DNA of 64,000 bases, taken from positions 118,711 to 182,710 of the forward strand of contig NZ_JAAGWF010000018.1 in assembly GCF_010686765.1 (NCBI RefSeq), in the 5' to 3' direction. This DNA comes from Geodermatophilus sabuli. Lineage in GTDB: Bacteria; Actinomycetota; Actinomycetes; Mycobacteriales; Geodermatophilaceae. The position numbers were made by a program, and so were the translations under genes. Positions within the stretch are counted from its first letter, which is position 1. Each line of letters begins with the position of its first letter. Below, piece by piece: positions 46,862-58,438 of the stretch. The notes under the pieces are model-generated. The model was not told the DNA's origin. It saw only the letters and a list, made by a program, of their open reading frames with translations, and searched no databases.

Positions 46862-47618
46862 AGCCGAAGCGGCGCTGGCGCGACGCGTACTCCTCGCACG
46901 CCGCCCACAGGTGCCGGCGGTCGAAGTCCGGCCACAGGGTGTCCAGGAACACCAGCTCGGCGTAGGCCGACTGCCACAGCAGGAAGTTGCTGGTGCGGTT
47001 CTCCCCCGAGCTGCGCACGAACAGGTCGACGTCGGGCATGTCCGGCTCGTCGAGGAAACGCGCGACGGTCTTCTCGTCGACCTTGCCCGGGTCCAGCCGG
47101 CCGGCCGCCACCTCGCGGGCGATCGCGGCGGCGGCGTCGGCGATCTCCGCCCGGCCGCCGTAGTTGACGCACATGGTCAGCGTCAGGACGTCGTTGTCCT
47201 TGGTCAGCTCCTCGGCGACCTCGAGCTCCTTGATGACGCTGCGCCACAACCGCGGCCGGCGGCCGGCCCAGCGCACCCGGACGCCCAGCTCGTGCATCTC
47301 GTCGCGTCGCCGGCGGATGACGTCGCGGTTGAAGCCCATGAGGAAGCGGACCTCCTCGGGACTGCGCCGCCAGTTCTCGGTGGAGAAGGCGTAGGCGCTG
47401 ATCGCGGTGACGCCCAGCTCGATGGCGCCCTCGACGCAGTCGAAGAGCGAGGCCTCGCCCGCCTCGTGGCCCGCCGTCCTCGGCAGGCCGCGCTGCTTCG
47501 CCCAGCGACCGTTGCCGTCCATGACGATCGCGACGTGCGCCGGCACCTTGCCCGCGGGGATCTGCGGCGGGCGGGCGCCGGACGGGTGCGGGTCGGGTGC
47601 CCTGACCGCCCGCCTCAC
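46854..47618 (-). CDS. uppS: Isoprenyl (polyprenyl) diphosphate synthase
   Basis: 254-residue cis-prenyltransferase making the long-chain polyprenyl diphosphate carrier for cell-wall precursors. Motifs are [38 protein letters not shown], and [29 protein letters not shown] at 47618. Position next to recO and era matches actinobacterial gene order; the relative in mycobacteria makes decaprenyl diphosphate. The 3' end is embedded in one of two 51-base repeats. Confidence 0.96.
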   Translation of the reverse strand: MRRAVRAPDPHPSGARPPQIPAGKVPAHVAIVMDGNGRWAKQRGLPRTAGHEAGEASLFDCVEGAIELGVTAISAYAFSTENWRRSPEEVRFLMGFNRDVIRRRRDEMHELGVRVRWAGRRPRLWRSVIKELEVAEELTKDNDVLTLTMCVNYGGRAEIADAAAAIAREVAAGRLDPGKVDEKTVARFLDEPDMPDVDLFVRSSGENRTSNFLLWQSAYAELVFLDTLWPDFDRRHLWAACEEYASRQRRFGSA

Positions 47619-47658
47619 GAGGTCACCACCAGCTCGCTCCCGCGGGGCGCTGCATTCC

Positions 47659-48405
47659 TCACGACCGGTCGACCAGGGCGAGCGAGCGCAGTCCGCGCTC
47701 CAGGTGCCACTGCAGCAGCGCCGACACCAGCCCGCTGCCCTCGCGGCGGTTGGCGCCCTCGCTGGCCTCGGCGGTCACCCAGTCGCCGGTGAGCAGGGCG
47801 TCGAGCAGCGCGATGGTCACCGGGTTGGGCATCGCGGAGCCGGCGGGCCGGCACGGCGGGCAGACCATGCCCCCGGCGGGCACCGAGAAGTGCCGGTGCG
47901 GGCCCTCCTCGCCGCAGCGGGCGCAGCCGGCCAGTGCCGGCTCCCAGCCGGCCACCGACATGGCCCGCAGCAGGAAGGCGTCGAGCACGAGCGGCGCGGG
48001 GTGGGTCCGCTCGGCGAGGGACCGCAGCGCGCCGATGACCAGGAGGAACAGCCGCAGCGAGGGCTCCTTCTCCTCCACGGTCAACCGGTCGGCGGTCTCC
48101 AGGACCGCGGTGCCGGCGGTGTAGGCGGGGTAGTCGCCGACGATGGGCTGGCCGTAGGACCGGATCGACTCGGCCTGGCTGACGATGTCGAGGTTCCGGC
48201 CGGTGTAGAGCTGCAGGTCGACGTGGCTGAACGGTTCCAGCCGCGCGCCAAACTTGCTCTTGGTGCGGCGCACGCCCTTGGCCACCGCCCGGACCTTGCC
48301 GTGCCGGCGGGTCAGCACGGTGACGATCCGGTCGGCCTCACCCAGCTTCTGCGTGCGCAGGACGACGCCCTCGTCCCGGTAGAGCGCCTTGGGGGTGTGC
48401 GCCAC
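47659..48405 (-). CDS. recO: DNA repair protein RecO
   Basis: 248 residues. The N-terminal OB fold ([25 protein letters not shown]) is followed by a helical domain and the zinc site CARCGEEG to CPPCR near 165-190. RecO anneals ssDNA and loads RecA with RecR. GTG at 48405 lies one base after the era stop codon, so the two genes are coupled. Confidence 0.97.
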   Translation of the reverse strand: MAHTPKALYRDEGVVLRTQKLGEADRIVTVLTRRHGKVRAVAKGVRRTKSKFGARLEPFSHVDLQLYTGRNLDIVSQAESIRSYGQPIVGDYPAYTAGTAVLETADRLTVEEKEPSLRLFLLVIGALRSLAERTHPAPLVLDAFLLRAMSVAGWEPALAGCARCGEEGPHRHFSVPAGGMVCPPCRPAGSAMPNPVTIALLDALLTGDWVTAEASEGANRREGSGLVSALLQWHLERGLRSLALVDRS

Positions 48406-48406
48406 C

Positions 48407-49321
48407 TCAGTACCCGAGCCGGTTCAGCTTCTTGGGGTCGTCCTGCCACTCCCCCAGCACCGTGACGTGCAGGTCCAGGTGCACCCGGGCACCGAGCAGC
48501 GTCTCCATGCCGACGCGGGCCTCGCTGCCGATGGCCTTGATGATCTCCCCGCCGCGGCCCAGCAGCATCGGCTTCTGGCTGGCGCGCTCGCAGTGCAGCA
48601 GCGCGTGCACCTCCACCAGCTCACCGTCGCCACGCTTGGGGTCGGGACGCCGGATCATCTCCTCGATCGTGACGGCGAGCGAGTGCGGCACCTCCTGGCG
48701 CACCTTCTCCAGCGCCGCCTCGCGGACGAGCTCGGCCAGCTGCCGCTCGACGTCCTCGTCGGTGGTCTGCTCCTCGGGGTACAGCGGCGGACCCTCCGGC
48801 AGCATCCCGACCAGGAGGTCCTCGAGCAGCTCCACCTGGTCGCCCCGCACCGCGCTGACCGGCACCACCTCGGCGGCCTCGACGAGCGAGCTGGCAGCGA
48901 CCAGCTGCTCGGTGACCTGCTTCTTGCTGGCCGCGTCGGTCTTGGTGACCACGACGACGACCGGCGCCCTCACCTCGCGCAGCTGGCGGGCGATGAACCG
49001 GTCACCAGCGCCCACGGGCTGGTCGGCCGGGACGCAGAACACGACCACGTCGACGTCGGACAGCGTGTCCCGGACGACGTCGTTGAGCCGCTGGCCCAGC
49101 AGGCTCTTGGGCTTGTGCAGGCCCGGGGTGTCGACGAGCACCAGCTGCCCGCCCGGCCGGTGCACCACGCCACGGATCGCGTGCCGGGTGGTCTGGGGGC
49201 GGTTGCTGACGATGCCGACCTTCTCGCCGACCAGCGCGTTGGTCAGCGTCGTCTTGCCGGCGTTGGGGCGGCCCACCAGGCAGGCGAAGCCGCTGCGGTG
49301 CTGCTCATCCGGCGAGTTCAC
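48407..49321 (-). CDS. era: GTPase Era
   Basis: 304-residue GTPase for 30S assembly. G motifs are [10 protein letters not shown] (G1), DTPGLHKP (G3) and TKTDA (G4). The KH RNA-binding domain near the C-terminus carries [20 protein letters not shown] at 49321 gives the standard length; a start at 49351 is possible. In related actinobacteria the next upstream gene is the cytidine-deaminase-like one. Here a Baeyer-Villiger module of about 5.5 kb stands between. Confidence 0.97.
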   Translation of the reverse strand: MNSPDEQHRSGFACLVGRPNAGKTTLTNALVGEKVGIVSNRPQTTRHAIRGVVHRPGGQLVLVDTPGLHKPKSLLGQRLNDVVRDTLSDVDVVVFCVPADQPVGAGDRFIARQLREVRAPVVVVVTKTDAASKKQVTEQLVAASSLVEAAEVVPVSAVRGDQVELLEDLLVGMLPEGPPLYPEEQTTDEDVERQLAELVREAALEKVRQEVPHSLAVTIEEMIRRPDPKRGDGELVEVHALLHCERASQKPMLLGRGGEIIKAIGSEARVGMETLLGARVHLDLHVTVLGEWQDDPKKLNRLGY

Positions 49322-49397
49322 GTCGCCCAGTCTCCCACCGCGCACCGACACCCCCGCGCATCCGGGACCCGGTGCGCTCCGGCGCCGCGGTCAGGCG

Positions 49398-51176
49398 TCA
49401 GGCCTCGGTGATGCCGTACGACTTGATCTTGCGGTAGAGGGAGCTGCGGGCCATGCCCAGCGCCACCGCGGCCTGCACCCGGTTGCCCATGCACTCCTGC
49501 AGGGCCGCGACGATCGCGTCGCGCTCGGCGACCTCGATCGGGCGCAGCGTGCGGGTGGCCGCCGCCCGGCACCAGCCGGGCAGGTCCTCGGGCCGGATCT
49601 CCCCGACCGGACGTCGCACCAGCGCGAGCTGGAGCGCCTCGCGCACCTGGGCGGTGTTGCGCGGCCACGGATGGCGGGTGAGGAGCCGGAGCGCCTCAGG
49701 GTGCAGCCGCACCCGCCGGTCGGGGGCGAGCTCGCTGAGCAGCCGCGCGACCACCAGCGGCAGGTCGCCGGTGCGGAACCGCAGCGGCGGGAGCGTCACC
49801 GCCGTCCCGAAGCGCCCGAGCACCCCCTGGAACGGCAGGTCGGCGCCGGCGCTGGCCGCGTCCAGCGTCGCGGCGACGTCCACCCCGTCCCGGTCGAGGG
49901 CGGACAGCACCGCGCGCAGCCCCTCGACGCCGTCGGCACCGACCCGGTCCAGGTGGCGGAGGACGACGAGGGCCGGTCCGGCGTCCGGCAGTCCGACCAG
50001 GAAGGCCGTGTCCGCCTCGACGGTGACCACCCGGCCGGCAGGCTGCGCCTGCGCGAAGATCTCGGTGACGAGCGTGGCCTTGCCGGTCCCCGGCTCCCCC
50101 AGCACCAGCAGGGGCTGGCCGCGGCCGAGGGCGCCGGTGATCTGCGCGCAGGCCGCCGTCCACGCCGGTGCACGACCGCCGGCGGCGGCCGGGGGCAGGG
50201 GCGCGGTGCCGGCCGGCGGTCCGCCCTCCCGGCGCGGGACGGGGATGGCCGACGCGGACCCGGCCCGCTCCTCGTCGAGCAGCAGGACGATGCCGGCGAC
50301 CTCGTCACCGACCACGATGCGGGTCGCGCGCAGCCGGACGGTGCGGCCGGTCTCCAGGACGACGGAGTCGGTGACCCGGTCCCGCCGGCCCATGAGGAAG
50401 AGCGCGTGCTGGTGGATGGTGAACTGTTCGGCGGGCGTGAACAGCTGCTGGGCCCGCCGGTTGACCGTCAGCGAGTCGCCCACCGCCATGACCGCCTGCC
50501 GGGCCCGGGCGTCGGCGCGGACGAACGTCTCGAACAGTGCCTGCTGGGCCCGGCCGCGATCGCGGAGCAGGGCGGAGCCGATGTCGGCGGCGGCCCTCCG
50601 GACCAGGGTGTGCACCAGCGGCGTCCACGTCTCCGCGAGCGAGCTGACGTCGAGGACGCCCTCGATCCGGCCGGTGACCGGGTCCAGGATCGGGGCGCCG
50701 GTGCAGGCGAAGGCCACCAGCGCCTCGGTGAAGTGCTCCGCGCCCACGACGCTGACCGAGGCGCCCGCCTCGAAGACGGTGCCGATCCCGTTCGTGCCGA
50801 CGCCGCCCTCGGCGAAGTCGAACCCGGCGGTGAAGTCGACCCGGTCGAGCAGCCGGCCCACCGCCGTCGAGCAGTCCAGCCGGTGCACGATCCGGGCGTG
50901 CGCGTCCGAGAGCGCGATGGTGAGCGGGACGTCGACCATCTCGTCGGCGAGCCGCTCGATGACCGGGCGCGCGCACCGGACCAGCCGGGAGTCCAGGTCG
51001 ACGTCCTCGTGGTAGGCGATCCGGTACTCGGCCGCGTCGACGCCGGCCGACCGGCTGCGCCGCCAGGACGCCGCCACCAGGTCCCGCACCCCGCCCCCCG
51101 CCCCGGCCGATCCGCGCTCGAGGAACGCGGCCCGGGCGGCCGCGACCCGCAGCCGGTCCTCCTGGCCCTGGTGCAC
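49398..51176 (-). CDS. AcoR-like GAF/AAA/Fis transcriptional activator
   Basis: 592 residues. A GAF sensor domain is about 75-215 (FDFAEGGVGTNGIGTVFEAGASVSVVGAEHF). A PAS-like linker is about 230-300. An AAA domain is about 330-510 with Walker A GEPGTGKATL. A Fis-type helix-turn-helix is at 550-592 (NRVQAAVALGMARSSLYRKIKSYGI). The AAA domain is shortened and lacks the GAFTGA loop needed to contact sigma-54, as in other actinobacterial members that must use sigma-70-type polymerase. GTG at 51176 follows GGAGG by five bases. It is divergent from the monooxygenase-esterase operon and is its probable activator, responding to a ketone or alcohol. Confidence 0.9.
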   Translation of the reverse strand: MHQGQEDRLRVAAARAAFLERGSAGAGGGVRDLVAASWRRSRSAGVDAAEYRIAYHEDVDLDSRLVRCARPVIERLADEMVDVPLTIALSDAHARIVHRLDCSTAVGRLLDRVDFTAGFDFAEGGVGTNGIGTVFEAGASVSVVGAEHFTEALVAFACTGAPILDPVTGRIEGVLDVSSLAETWTPLVHTLVRRAAADIGSALLRDRGRAQQALFETFVRADARARQAVMAVGDSLTVNRRAQQLFTPAEQFTIHQHALFLMGRRDRVTDSVVLETGRTVRLRATRIVVGDEVAGIVLLLDEERAGSASAIPVPRREGGPPAGTAPLPPAAAGGRAPAWTAACAQITGALGRGQPLLVLGEPGTGKATLVTEIFAQAQPAGRVVTVEADTAFLVGLPDAGPALVVLRHLDRVGADGVEGLRAVLSALDRDGVDVAATLDAASAGADLPFQGVLGRFGTAVTLPPLRFRTGDLPLVVARLLSELAPDRRVRLHPEALRLLTRHPWPRNTAQVREALQLALVRRPVGEIRPEDLPGWCRAAATRTLRPIEVAERDAIVAALQECMGNRVQAAVALGMARSSLYRKIKSYGITEA

Positions 51177-51294
51177 GGCCACCTCCGGACGTCGCCCGCC
51201 CGGCTCCGCCGCCGGACGCCCCGCGGTCCCCCCGAGGCACCTGAGCGCCTCACCGGTGAGCAGCCATCCGACCAGCCGGCCCCGGCGGCCGACT

Positions 51295-51362
51295 GTCCCA
51301 ATCTGGGACGGCCGGACCGGCCGGGACACCCCCGAGGATGAGCGCCGCAGTGACCTGGGACA
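51295..51362. promoter_or_regulatory. TGGGAC-type sites before the Baeyer-Villiger monooxygenase
   Basis: A perfect dyad GTCCCA-ATC-TGGGAC spans 51295-51309. Two further half-sites follow on the same face: CGGGACA at 51322-51328 and TGGGACA at 51356-51362, all within the 207-base divergent promoter region. Fis-type activators bind such spaced inverted sites. Binding by the adjacent AcoR-like protein is inferred. Confidence 0.55.
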
Positions 51363-51383
51363 CAGCGGAGGGTAGGGCATCCC

Positions 51384-53030
51384 ATGACAGTCGAGGCAGT
51401 GACGACGGCCGACGTCGACGGCGGCGGCGAGACCCGGGAACTCGACGCGCTGGTCATCGGTGCCGGCGTGGCCGGGCTCTACCAACTGCACCAGCTGCGG
51501 CAGCAGGGGCTCCGGGTGCGGGCCTACGACGCGGCCGCCGACGTGGGCGGCACCTGGTTCTGGAACCGCTATCCGGGGGCGAAGTTCGACTCGGAGGCCT
51601 ACATCTACCAGTACCTCTTCGACGAGGACCTGTACCGCGACTGGAGCTGGAGCCAGCGCTTCCCCGACCAGCCGGAGATCGAGCGCTGGCTGCACTACGT
51701 CACCGACCGGCTCGACCTGCGCCGGGACATCGAGTTCTCGACCACCGTGACCAGCGCCCGGTTCGACGAGCAGCGGCAGCGCTGGACGGTCACCACCGAC
51801 CGCGGCGAGACCATCGACACCCAGTTCCTCGTCACCTGCGCGGGCATGCTCTCGGCCCCGCTGAGCGACGTCTTCCCGGGGCAGGACACCTTCCGCGGCA
51901 CGATCGTGCACACCTCCCGCTGGCCGGCCGGCGGCGTCGACCTCGAGGGGAAGCGGGTCGGCGTGGTGGGCATCGGCGCCACCGGCATCCAGGTGATCCA
52001 GACCATCGCCGGCCGGGTGGGGCACCTGACCGTGTTCGCGCGCACGCCGCAGTACGTGCTGCCCATGGCGAACCCCACCTACGGCCCGGACGACGTCGCG
52101 GCCTACAAGGCCCGGTTCACCGAGCTGCAGAAGACCCTCCCGCGCACCTTCACGGGGTTCGAGTACGAGTGGGAGCACGCGTGGGGCGACCTCACCCCCG
52201 AGCAGCGGCGCGAGGTACTGGAGGAGATCCACGCCAACGGCTCGCTGAAGCTGTGGCTGGCCAGCTTCGCCGAGATGTTCTTCGACGAGGGCGTCAACGA
52301 GGAGATCTCGGAGTTCGTCCGGGAGAAGATGCGCGCACGCCTGGGGCACGACCCGCACCTCTGCGACGTGCTCGTCCCCACCGACTACGGGTTCGGCACC
52401 CACCGGGTGCCGCTGGAGACCGACTACCTCGAGGTCTACCTCCGGCCGGACGTGGAGCTGGTCGGCGTCCGGGACAACGCCGTCACCCGCGTCGTCCCCG
52501 AGGGGCTCGTGCTGGCCGACGGCACGGTGTACGAGCTCGACGTCATCGTCCTGGCGACCGGGTTCGACGCCGGCACCGGCGCGCTCACCCGCATCGACAT
52601 CCGCGGGCGTGGCGGCCGCTCCCTCACCGAGGACTGGGGCCGTGACATCCGCACCACGATGGGCCTGATGGTGCACGGCTACCCGAACCTGCTCACCACC
52701 GCCGTCCCGCTGGCGCCGTCGGCCGCGCTGTGCAACATGACCACCTGCCTGCAGCAGCAGACCGAGTGGATCAGCGACTGCATCGCCTCCCTGCGCGCCC
52801 GTGGCGCGAGCGTCATCGAGCCGACCAAGGAGACCGAGGACGCGTGGGTCGCCCACCACGACGAGACGGCCGGCGCCAACCTCATCTCCCGGACGTCGTC
52901 GTGGTACCTGGGCGCCAACGTCCCGGGCAAGCCCCGGCGCGTCCTGTCCTACACCGGGGGCGTCGGCACCTACCGGGACAAGTGCCAGGAGACGGCCGAG
53001 GCCGGCTACCCGGGATTCGAGATCTACTGA
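51384..53030 (+). CDS. Baeyer-Villiger flavin monooxygenase
   Basis: 548 residues. The FAD motif GAGVAG lies at 26-31, the type I Baeyer-Villiger fingerprint [12 protein letters not shown] at 170-181, and the NADPH motif VVGIGATG near 194-201. The N-terminal [19 protein letters not shown] segment is typical of cyclohexanone/cyclopentanone-monooxygenase relatives. It would insert one oxygen atom into a ketone to give an ester or lactone. ATG at 51384 follows GGAGGGTAGGG. The esterase gene 55 bases downstream could hydrolyse the product. The ketone is unknown. Confidence 0.95.
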   Translation: MTVEAVTTADVDGGGETRELDALVIGAGVAGLYQLHQLRQQGLRVRAYDAAADVGGTWFWNRYPGAKFDSEAYIYQYLFDEDLYRDWSWSQRFPDQPEIERWLHYVTDRLDLRRDIEFSTTVTSARFDEQRQRWTVTTDRGETIDTQFLVTCAGMLSAPLSDVFPGQDTFRGTIVHTSRWPAGGVDLEGKRVGVVGIGATGIQVIQTIAGRVGHLTVFARTPQYVLPMANPTYGPDDVAAYKARFTELQKTLPRTFTGFEYEWEHAWGDLTPEQRREVLEEIHANGSLKLWLASFAEMFFDEGVNEEISEFVREKMRARLGHDPHLCDVLVPTDYGFGTHRVPLETDYLEVYLRPDVELVGVRDNAVTRVVPEGLVLADGTVYELDVIVLATGFDAGTGALTRIDIRGRGGRSLTEDWGRDIRTTMGLMVHGYPNLLTTAVPLAPSAALCNMTTCLQQQTEWISDCIASLRARGASVIEPTKETEDAWVAHHDETAGANLISRTSSWYLGANVPGKPRRVLSYTGGVGTYRDKCQETAEAGYPGFEIY

Positions 53031-53085
53031 CCCGCGGTGCCCGGAGCCACCGGCGCACCGTCCCCACCACCACCGGAGGACTGCG

Positions 53086-54279
53086 ATGACGCAGACGACG
53101 CTGGGCTTCACGCAGGCGGCCGACACGATCCTCGACCGCACCGTGCGGGCGGAGGCCCCCGTCGCGGGGGTCGTCGCCATGGTCACCGACCGCGAGCGGA
53201 ACGTCTACGAGGGGGCGGCCGGCGCCCGGCGCCTCGGCGGGGACGACGACATGACCCTCGACACCGTGTTCGCCCTGTTCTCCACCACCAAGGCGATCAC
53301 CGCGACGGCCGCCCTGCAGCTGGTCGAGGAGGGCCGGCTGGACCTGGACGCCCCCGCCCGGACCTACGTCCCCGGGATCGGCGAGCTGAAGGTCCTCGAC
53401 GGCTTCGCCGACGATGGCTCACCGCGGACCCGCGACCCGAAGCGGGAGATCACCACCAAGCACCTGCTCACCCACACGGCCGGCTTCGGCTACGACTTCT
53501 TCAACGAGCACTACAACCGGCTGGCCACCGACCACGGCCAGCCCAGCGTGATCACCGCGAGCAGGGCCTGCCTGCACACGCCGCTGCTGTTCGACCCGGG
53601 CGAGCGCTGGGAGTACGGCAGCAACATCGACTGGGCCGGTCAGGTGGTGGAGGGCATCACCGGACAGCGCCTGGGCGAGGTCTTCGCGGCCCGGGTCTTC
53701 GAGCCCCTGGGGATGGCGGACACCGCCTTCGCCCTCGACGACCGGCTGCGCGCCCGCCGGGCGACGATGCACGCGCGCGGTGAGGACGGCTCGCTGACCC
53801 CGATGGACGACTTCGAGCTGACCTCCGAACCCGAGGTGCACATGGGTGGCCACGGCCTCTACGGCACGGTCGGGGACTACATGCGCTTCATCCGGATGTG
53901 GCTGGACGACGGGCGAGGCGAGCACGGCGCCGTGCTGCGGCCGGAGACGGTGCAGATGGCCGTGCAGAACCACCTCGGGGACCTCAAGGTGACCGCGCTG
54001 CCCGGCGTGATCCCGTCCCTGTCGAACGACGCGGAGTTCTTCCCCGGCCTGTCGAAGTCGTGGTCGCTGCCCTTCATGGTCAACGACGAGCGGGCGCCGA
54101 CCGGCCGGCCGGCCGGCGCTCTGGGCTGGGCCGGGCTGGCGAACCTCTTCTACTGGATCGACCGGGAGAACGGCTACGGCGGCTTCTGGGCGACCCAGGT
54201 CCTCCCGTTCGGGGACGCCACCTCGTTCACCGGCTACGTGGAGTTCGAGACGGCGCTGTACGAGTCGCTCGACGGCTGA
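53086..54279 (+). CDS. Serine beta-lactamase-fold esterase
   Basis: 397 residues of the class C beta-lactamase/EstB esterase type. The nucleophile motif S66-T-T-K69 and the tyrosine of WEY177GSN are in the expected places, and [16 protein letters not shown] near 265 matches the third conserved block. There is no signal peptide, so it is cytoplasmic. ATG at 53086 follows GGAGGA. Behind a Baeyer-Villiger monooxygenase it most likely hydrolyses the ester or lactone formed, as monooxygenase-esterase pairs do in known ketone degraders. Confidence 0.9.
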   Translation: MTQTTLGFTQAADTILDRTVRAEAPVAGVVAMVTDRERNVYEGAAGARRLGGDDDMTLDTVFALFSTTKAITATAALQLVEEGRLDLDAPARTYVPGIGELKVLDGFADDGSPRTRDPKREITTKHLLTHTAGFGYDFFNEHYNRLATDHGQPSVITASRACLHTPLLFDPGERWEYGSNIDWAGQVVEGITGQRLGEVFAARVFEPLGMADTAFALDDRLRARRATMHARGEDGSLTPMDDFELTSEPEVHMGGHGLYGTVGDYMRFIRMWLDDGRGEHGAVLRPETVQMAVQNHLGDLKVTALPGVIPSLSNDAEFFPGLSKSWSLPFMVNDERAPTGRPAGALGWAGLANLFYWIDRENGYGGFWATQVLPFGDATSFTGYVEFETALYESLDG

Positions 54280-54323
54280 CGGGCGCCGGAGGGGCGCCCG
54301 CACCGCCTGGGAGGATCGGCGCC

Positions 54324-54920
54324 GTGGCTGGGAAGAGACGGCGCGAGCAGGACGAGTCCCTGGCGGTGCGGGCGGCCCGCGAGCGCGAGCGGCACGTCGC
54401 CCAGGTCGGCGGCTACGGCTTCTTCCCCCGCCGCGGCCCGCGCCGTGGCGCCACGGTGACCCCGGCGCCCCTGCGCTACTGGCAGTACGACCCGCCGCGG
54501 CCGTGGCTGGTCGTGGTCGTGGTGCTCGCCGTCGCGGCTTGGCTGGGGGCGTTCGCCTGGATCGGCGGGCGGACGTCGGCCGCCGGCGAGGTGCCGCTGG
54601 CGCTGGTCCTCGGCGTCGCCGTGCTGGTCCTGTCCACGGCCCGGCTGACGATCTCGGACTCGGGGTTCTCCGTCGACGTCGCCGGTCTCCGGCGGACGGC
54701 GTCCCTGCAGGTCGTGGCCCGCGGCCTGGTCCGGGAGGTCCGCCGGGGCGCGCCGCCGGAGGGCTGGCCGAAGGCGAGGCGGCGGGGTGGCTGGTGGCCC
54801 GGTCGCACGCGGGTCGCCGTCCGTCACGTCGCCGCCGGCGGGACGGGTGAGCAGGCGCTCACCGTGTGGGTGCGCGACCCGGCCGCCTTCGCCGACGCCC
54901 TCGGGCACCCGCTGGGCTGA
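54324..54920 (+). CDS. Hypothetical membrane protein
   Basis: 198 residues. A basic N-terminus (1-60) precedes two close membrane helices (about 64-84 and 92-108), then a cytoplasmic beta-rich region (LTISDSGFSVDVAGLRRTASLQVVARG) with a PH-like look and a C-terminal EQALTVWVRDPAAFADALG. It resembles DUF3093-type actinobacterial proteins in outline, but the match is weak. GTG at 54324. It is on the strand of the inserted module yet has no obvious role in it, and lies back to back with the cytidine-deaminase-like gene. Confidence 0.6.
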   Translation: MAGKRRREQDESLAVRAARERERHVAQVGGYGFFPRRGPRRGATVTPAPLRYWQYDPPRPWLVVVVVLAVAAWLGAFAWIGGRTSAAGEVPLALVLGVAVLVLSTARLTISDSGFSVDVAGLRRTASLQVVARGLVREVRRGAPPEGWPKARRRGGWWPGRTRVAVRHVAAGGTGEQALTVWVRDPAAFADALGHPLG

Positions 54921-54929
54921 GCCGGCGCC

Positions 54930-55280
54930 CTACTGCGTGGAACGGAGGGCGCCGTCCGGGCCGGCCAGGAACACCGGGGCCGAGGCGGTGAGGTCGTGGA
55001 CGGCGGCGAGGCCGGCGTCCTCGACCGCGTCGGCGGCAGAGACGACCGCGGCCGCCTCCAGGCCCTCCACCCCGCTGGACACGGCGGCCGCGACAGCGGC
55101 CTGCAGCGCCGACAGCTGCAGGGACGGCAGGGAGACGGTGGCCGCCAGGTAGGTGCGGCCGTCGGTGTCCCGGACGGCCGCCCCCTCCGCGGCACCGGTG
55201 CGGCCGCGGGCCGAGCGGGCGAGGGTCACGAGCTTGGCGTCCTCGGGCTGCAGGTCAGGCACGAGACCATCTTCGTCCAC
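54930..55280 (-). CDS. Cytidine-deaminase-like protein lacking the zinc site
   Basis: 116 residues. The fold pattern of a small cytidine deaminase is visible: DAKLVTLARSARGRTGAAEGAAVRDTDGRTYLAATVSLPSLQLSALQAAVAAAVSSG, here noted by RTYLAATVSLPSL. However, the zinc motifs HxE/CxE and PCxxC are absent, so it should not deaminate cytidine. It corresponds by position to the conserved mycobacterial gene between era and the CNNM gene (Rv2365c in M. tuberculosis). Its role is unknown. Confidence 0.8.
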   Translation of the reverse strand: MDEDGLVPDLQPEDAKLVTLARSARGRTGAAEGAAVRDTDGRTYLAATVSLPSLQLSALQAAVAAAVSSGVEGLEAAAVVSAADAVEDAGLAAVHDLTASAPVFLAGPDGALRSTQ

Positions 55281-55349
55281 CGGTGGCGCCGGCCCTCGTC
55301 CAGGGGCCCGCCGCGAGCTCGCCAGAGGTGGGGGGAAGGAGGGACCTCC

Positions 55350-56687
55350 TCAGGCCTCCACGCCCGCCGGCACGTCCGCGCGGGTGGCCCCCGGGCCCTC
55401 GGCGTCCTCGGCCTCCGGTTCGGGCACCCGGCAGACCAGGATCGTGTCGATCCGGTTGCGCCGGCCGCCGGTGCTCTCGGCGACCAGCCGCAGTCCGGCG
55501 ACCGTCGCCTCGGAGCCCTCGATCGGCACCCGGCCGAGCTCGCGGGCGAGCAGCCCCCCGACGGTCTCGACGTCGTCGTCCTCGGGGAGCTCGACGCCGA
55601 ACAGCGCGGCGAGGTCCTCGACCGGCAGCCGCGCGGTGATCCGTACCGACCCGTCGGTCAGGTGCTCGACCGGTGGCCGCTGGACGGCGTCGTGCTCGTC
55701 GGCGATCTCCCCGACGATCTCCTCGAGGATGTCCTCGATGGTGACCAGCCCGGCGAAGCCGCCGTACTCGTCGACCACGATCGCGATGTGGATGCGCTGC
55801 GCCTGCATGTCCCGCAGCAGCTCGTCGACCGGCTTGGACTCCGGCACGAACGTCGGCGGGCGCATGAGCTCCTCCACCCGGGGGCCGTTCCGGGGGTCCG
55901 CACCCTGCGCCCGGCGGATGAGGTCCTTGAGGTAGACGACCCCGACGACGTCGTCGACGTTCTCGCCGATCACCGGGATGCGGCTGAAGCCGCTGCGCAT
56001 GGCCAGGGCCAGGGCCTGCCGCACGGTCTTGGTGCGCTCGATCCAGACCACGTCGGTGCGCGGCACCATGACCTCGCGGGCGATCGTGTCGCCCAGCTCG
56101 AACACCGAGTGGATCATGTTGCGCTCGCCGGACTCGACGACGCCGCGCTCCTCGGCCATGTCGACCAGCTCGCGCAGCTCGACCTCGGAGGAGAAGGGAC
56201 CGTCGCGGTACCCGCGGCCGGGGGTCAGCGCGTTGCCGACCAGGATCAGCAGGGTGGCCACCGGGCCGAGCACGCGGCCCAGCAGCCGGACGACGCCCGC
56301 GCTGGCCAGCGCCACGCCGTAGGCGTGCTGGCGGCCCAGGGTCCGCGGCCCGACGCCGACCAGCACGTAGCTGACGACGGTCATCAGGCCCGCGGCGGTC
56401 AGCACGGTCTGCCAGCCCTCGCCCCAGGAGCGGTACAGCACGACTGCGCCCAGGACCGCGGCGACCATCTCGCAGGCGATCCGCAGCAGGAGCAGCAGCG
56501 ACACGTGGCGGGCCCGCTCGGCGACCACGTCGGCCAGGACGCCGGCCCGCTTGACGCCGTCCCGGCGGAGCTCGTCGACCCGCGCCTTGGAGACCCGCTG
56601 CAGTGCGGCGTCCATGGCGCCGAAGAGGCCGGCGACGGGGATCAGGCAGACGGCGATCACCAGCAGCGTGATCGCTTCGGTGGTCAT
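55350..56687 (-). CDS. CNNM/CBS-domain (hemolysin-like) membrane protein
   Basis: 445 residues. A DUF21/CNNM transmembrane domain with four hydrophobic segments (about 5-25, 62-82, 92-115, 125-150) is followed by a CBS pair (190-320; [40 protein letters not shown]) and a CorC_HlyC domain (330-425). Members are linked to magnesium/cobalt efflux rather than hemolysis. The 4-base overlap with ybeY (ATGA) makes them an operon, as in mycobacteria. Confidence 0.95.
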   Translation of the reverse strand: MTTEAITLLVIAVCLIPVAGLFGAMDAALQRVSKARVDELRRDGVKRAGVLADVVAERARHVSLLLLLRIACEMVAAVLGAVVLYRSWGEGWQTVLTAAGLMTVVSYVLVGVGPRTLGRQHAYGVALASAGVVRLLGRVLGPVATLLILVGNALTPGRGYRDGPFSSEVELRELVDMAEERGVVESGERNMIHSVFELGDTIAREVMVPRTDVVWIERTKTVRQALALAMRSGFSRIPVIGENVDDVVGVVYLKDLIRRAQGADPRNGPRVEELMRPPTFVPESKPVDELLRDMQAQRIHIAIVVDEYGGFAGLVTIEDILEEIVGEIADEHDAVQRPPVEHLTDGSVRITARLPVEDLAALFGVELPEDDDVETVGGLLARELGRVPIEGSEATVAGLRLVAESTGGRRNRIDTILVCRVPEPEAEDAEGPGATRADVPAGVEA

Positions 56688-57187
56688 CGGGAGCCGGGCT
56701 CCCGGTCGACCGCCTCGCCGGTCATCGGGGCCCTCGGGGTGGAGCGCCAGCCGTCGAGCAGGGTGGACTGCAGGCCGAACATCTCCTTCTCCTCCTCGGG
56801 CTCCATGTGGTCGTAGCCGAGCAGGTGGAGGATGCCGTGGGTGGCGAGCAGGATCAGCTCGTCGTCCATCGTGTGCCCGGCGGCGCGGGCCTGCTTGATG
56901 GCGACGTTCGGGCAGAGGACGACGTCGCCGAGCAGGGCCGGCCCGGGGTCGGGCTCGTCGGGGCGGCCGGTGTCGAGCTCGTCCATGGGGAAGGCGAGGA
57001 CGTCGGTCGGCCCCTTCTCCCCCATCCAGCGCTCGTGCAGCGTGCTCATGTAGTCGGGGTCGACGCAGAGCACCGACAGCTCGGCCATCGGGTTGACGCC
57101 CAGCTCGGCGAGCACGTAGGTGCAGATCGCCGCCAGCGACGACTCGTCGACGGCGATCTCGGACTCGTTGGCGACCTCGACCGGCAT
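56684..57187 (-). CDS. ybeY: Endoribonuclease YbeY
   Basis: 167-residue metal-dependent RNase for 16S rRNA 3'-end maturation and quality control. The zinc motif [11 protein letters not shown] is present near residue 115. The segment [16 protein letters not shown] is family-typical. It lies five bases after phoH and overlaps the CNNM gene. Confidence 0.97.
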   Translation of the reverse strand: MPVEVANESEIAVDESSLAAICTYVLAELGVNPMAELSVLCVDPDYMSTLHERWMGEKGPTDVLAFPMDELDTGRPDEPDPGPALLGDVVLCPNVAIKQARAAGHTMDDELILLATHGILHLLGYDHMEPEEEKEMFGLQSTLLDGWRSTPRAPMTGEAVDREPGSR

Positions 57188-57192
57188 GCCGG

Positions 57193-58347
<1,155 letters not shown>

Positions 58348-58438
58348 GAACCCTCGACCCTGCCTTCCTGCGGAGGGAGTGCTGACCGGTCGATGCTACC
58401 CGCGCACCGGGACCGGGAACCCCGGTTCGAGGTGCAGG

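Noticed and set aside
51240..51383. Sigma-54 promoter for the Baeyer-Villiger operon
   Set aside because: No TGGCAC-N5-TTGC element is present and the activator lacks the GAFTGA loop.
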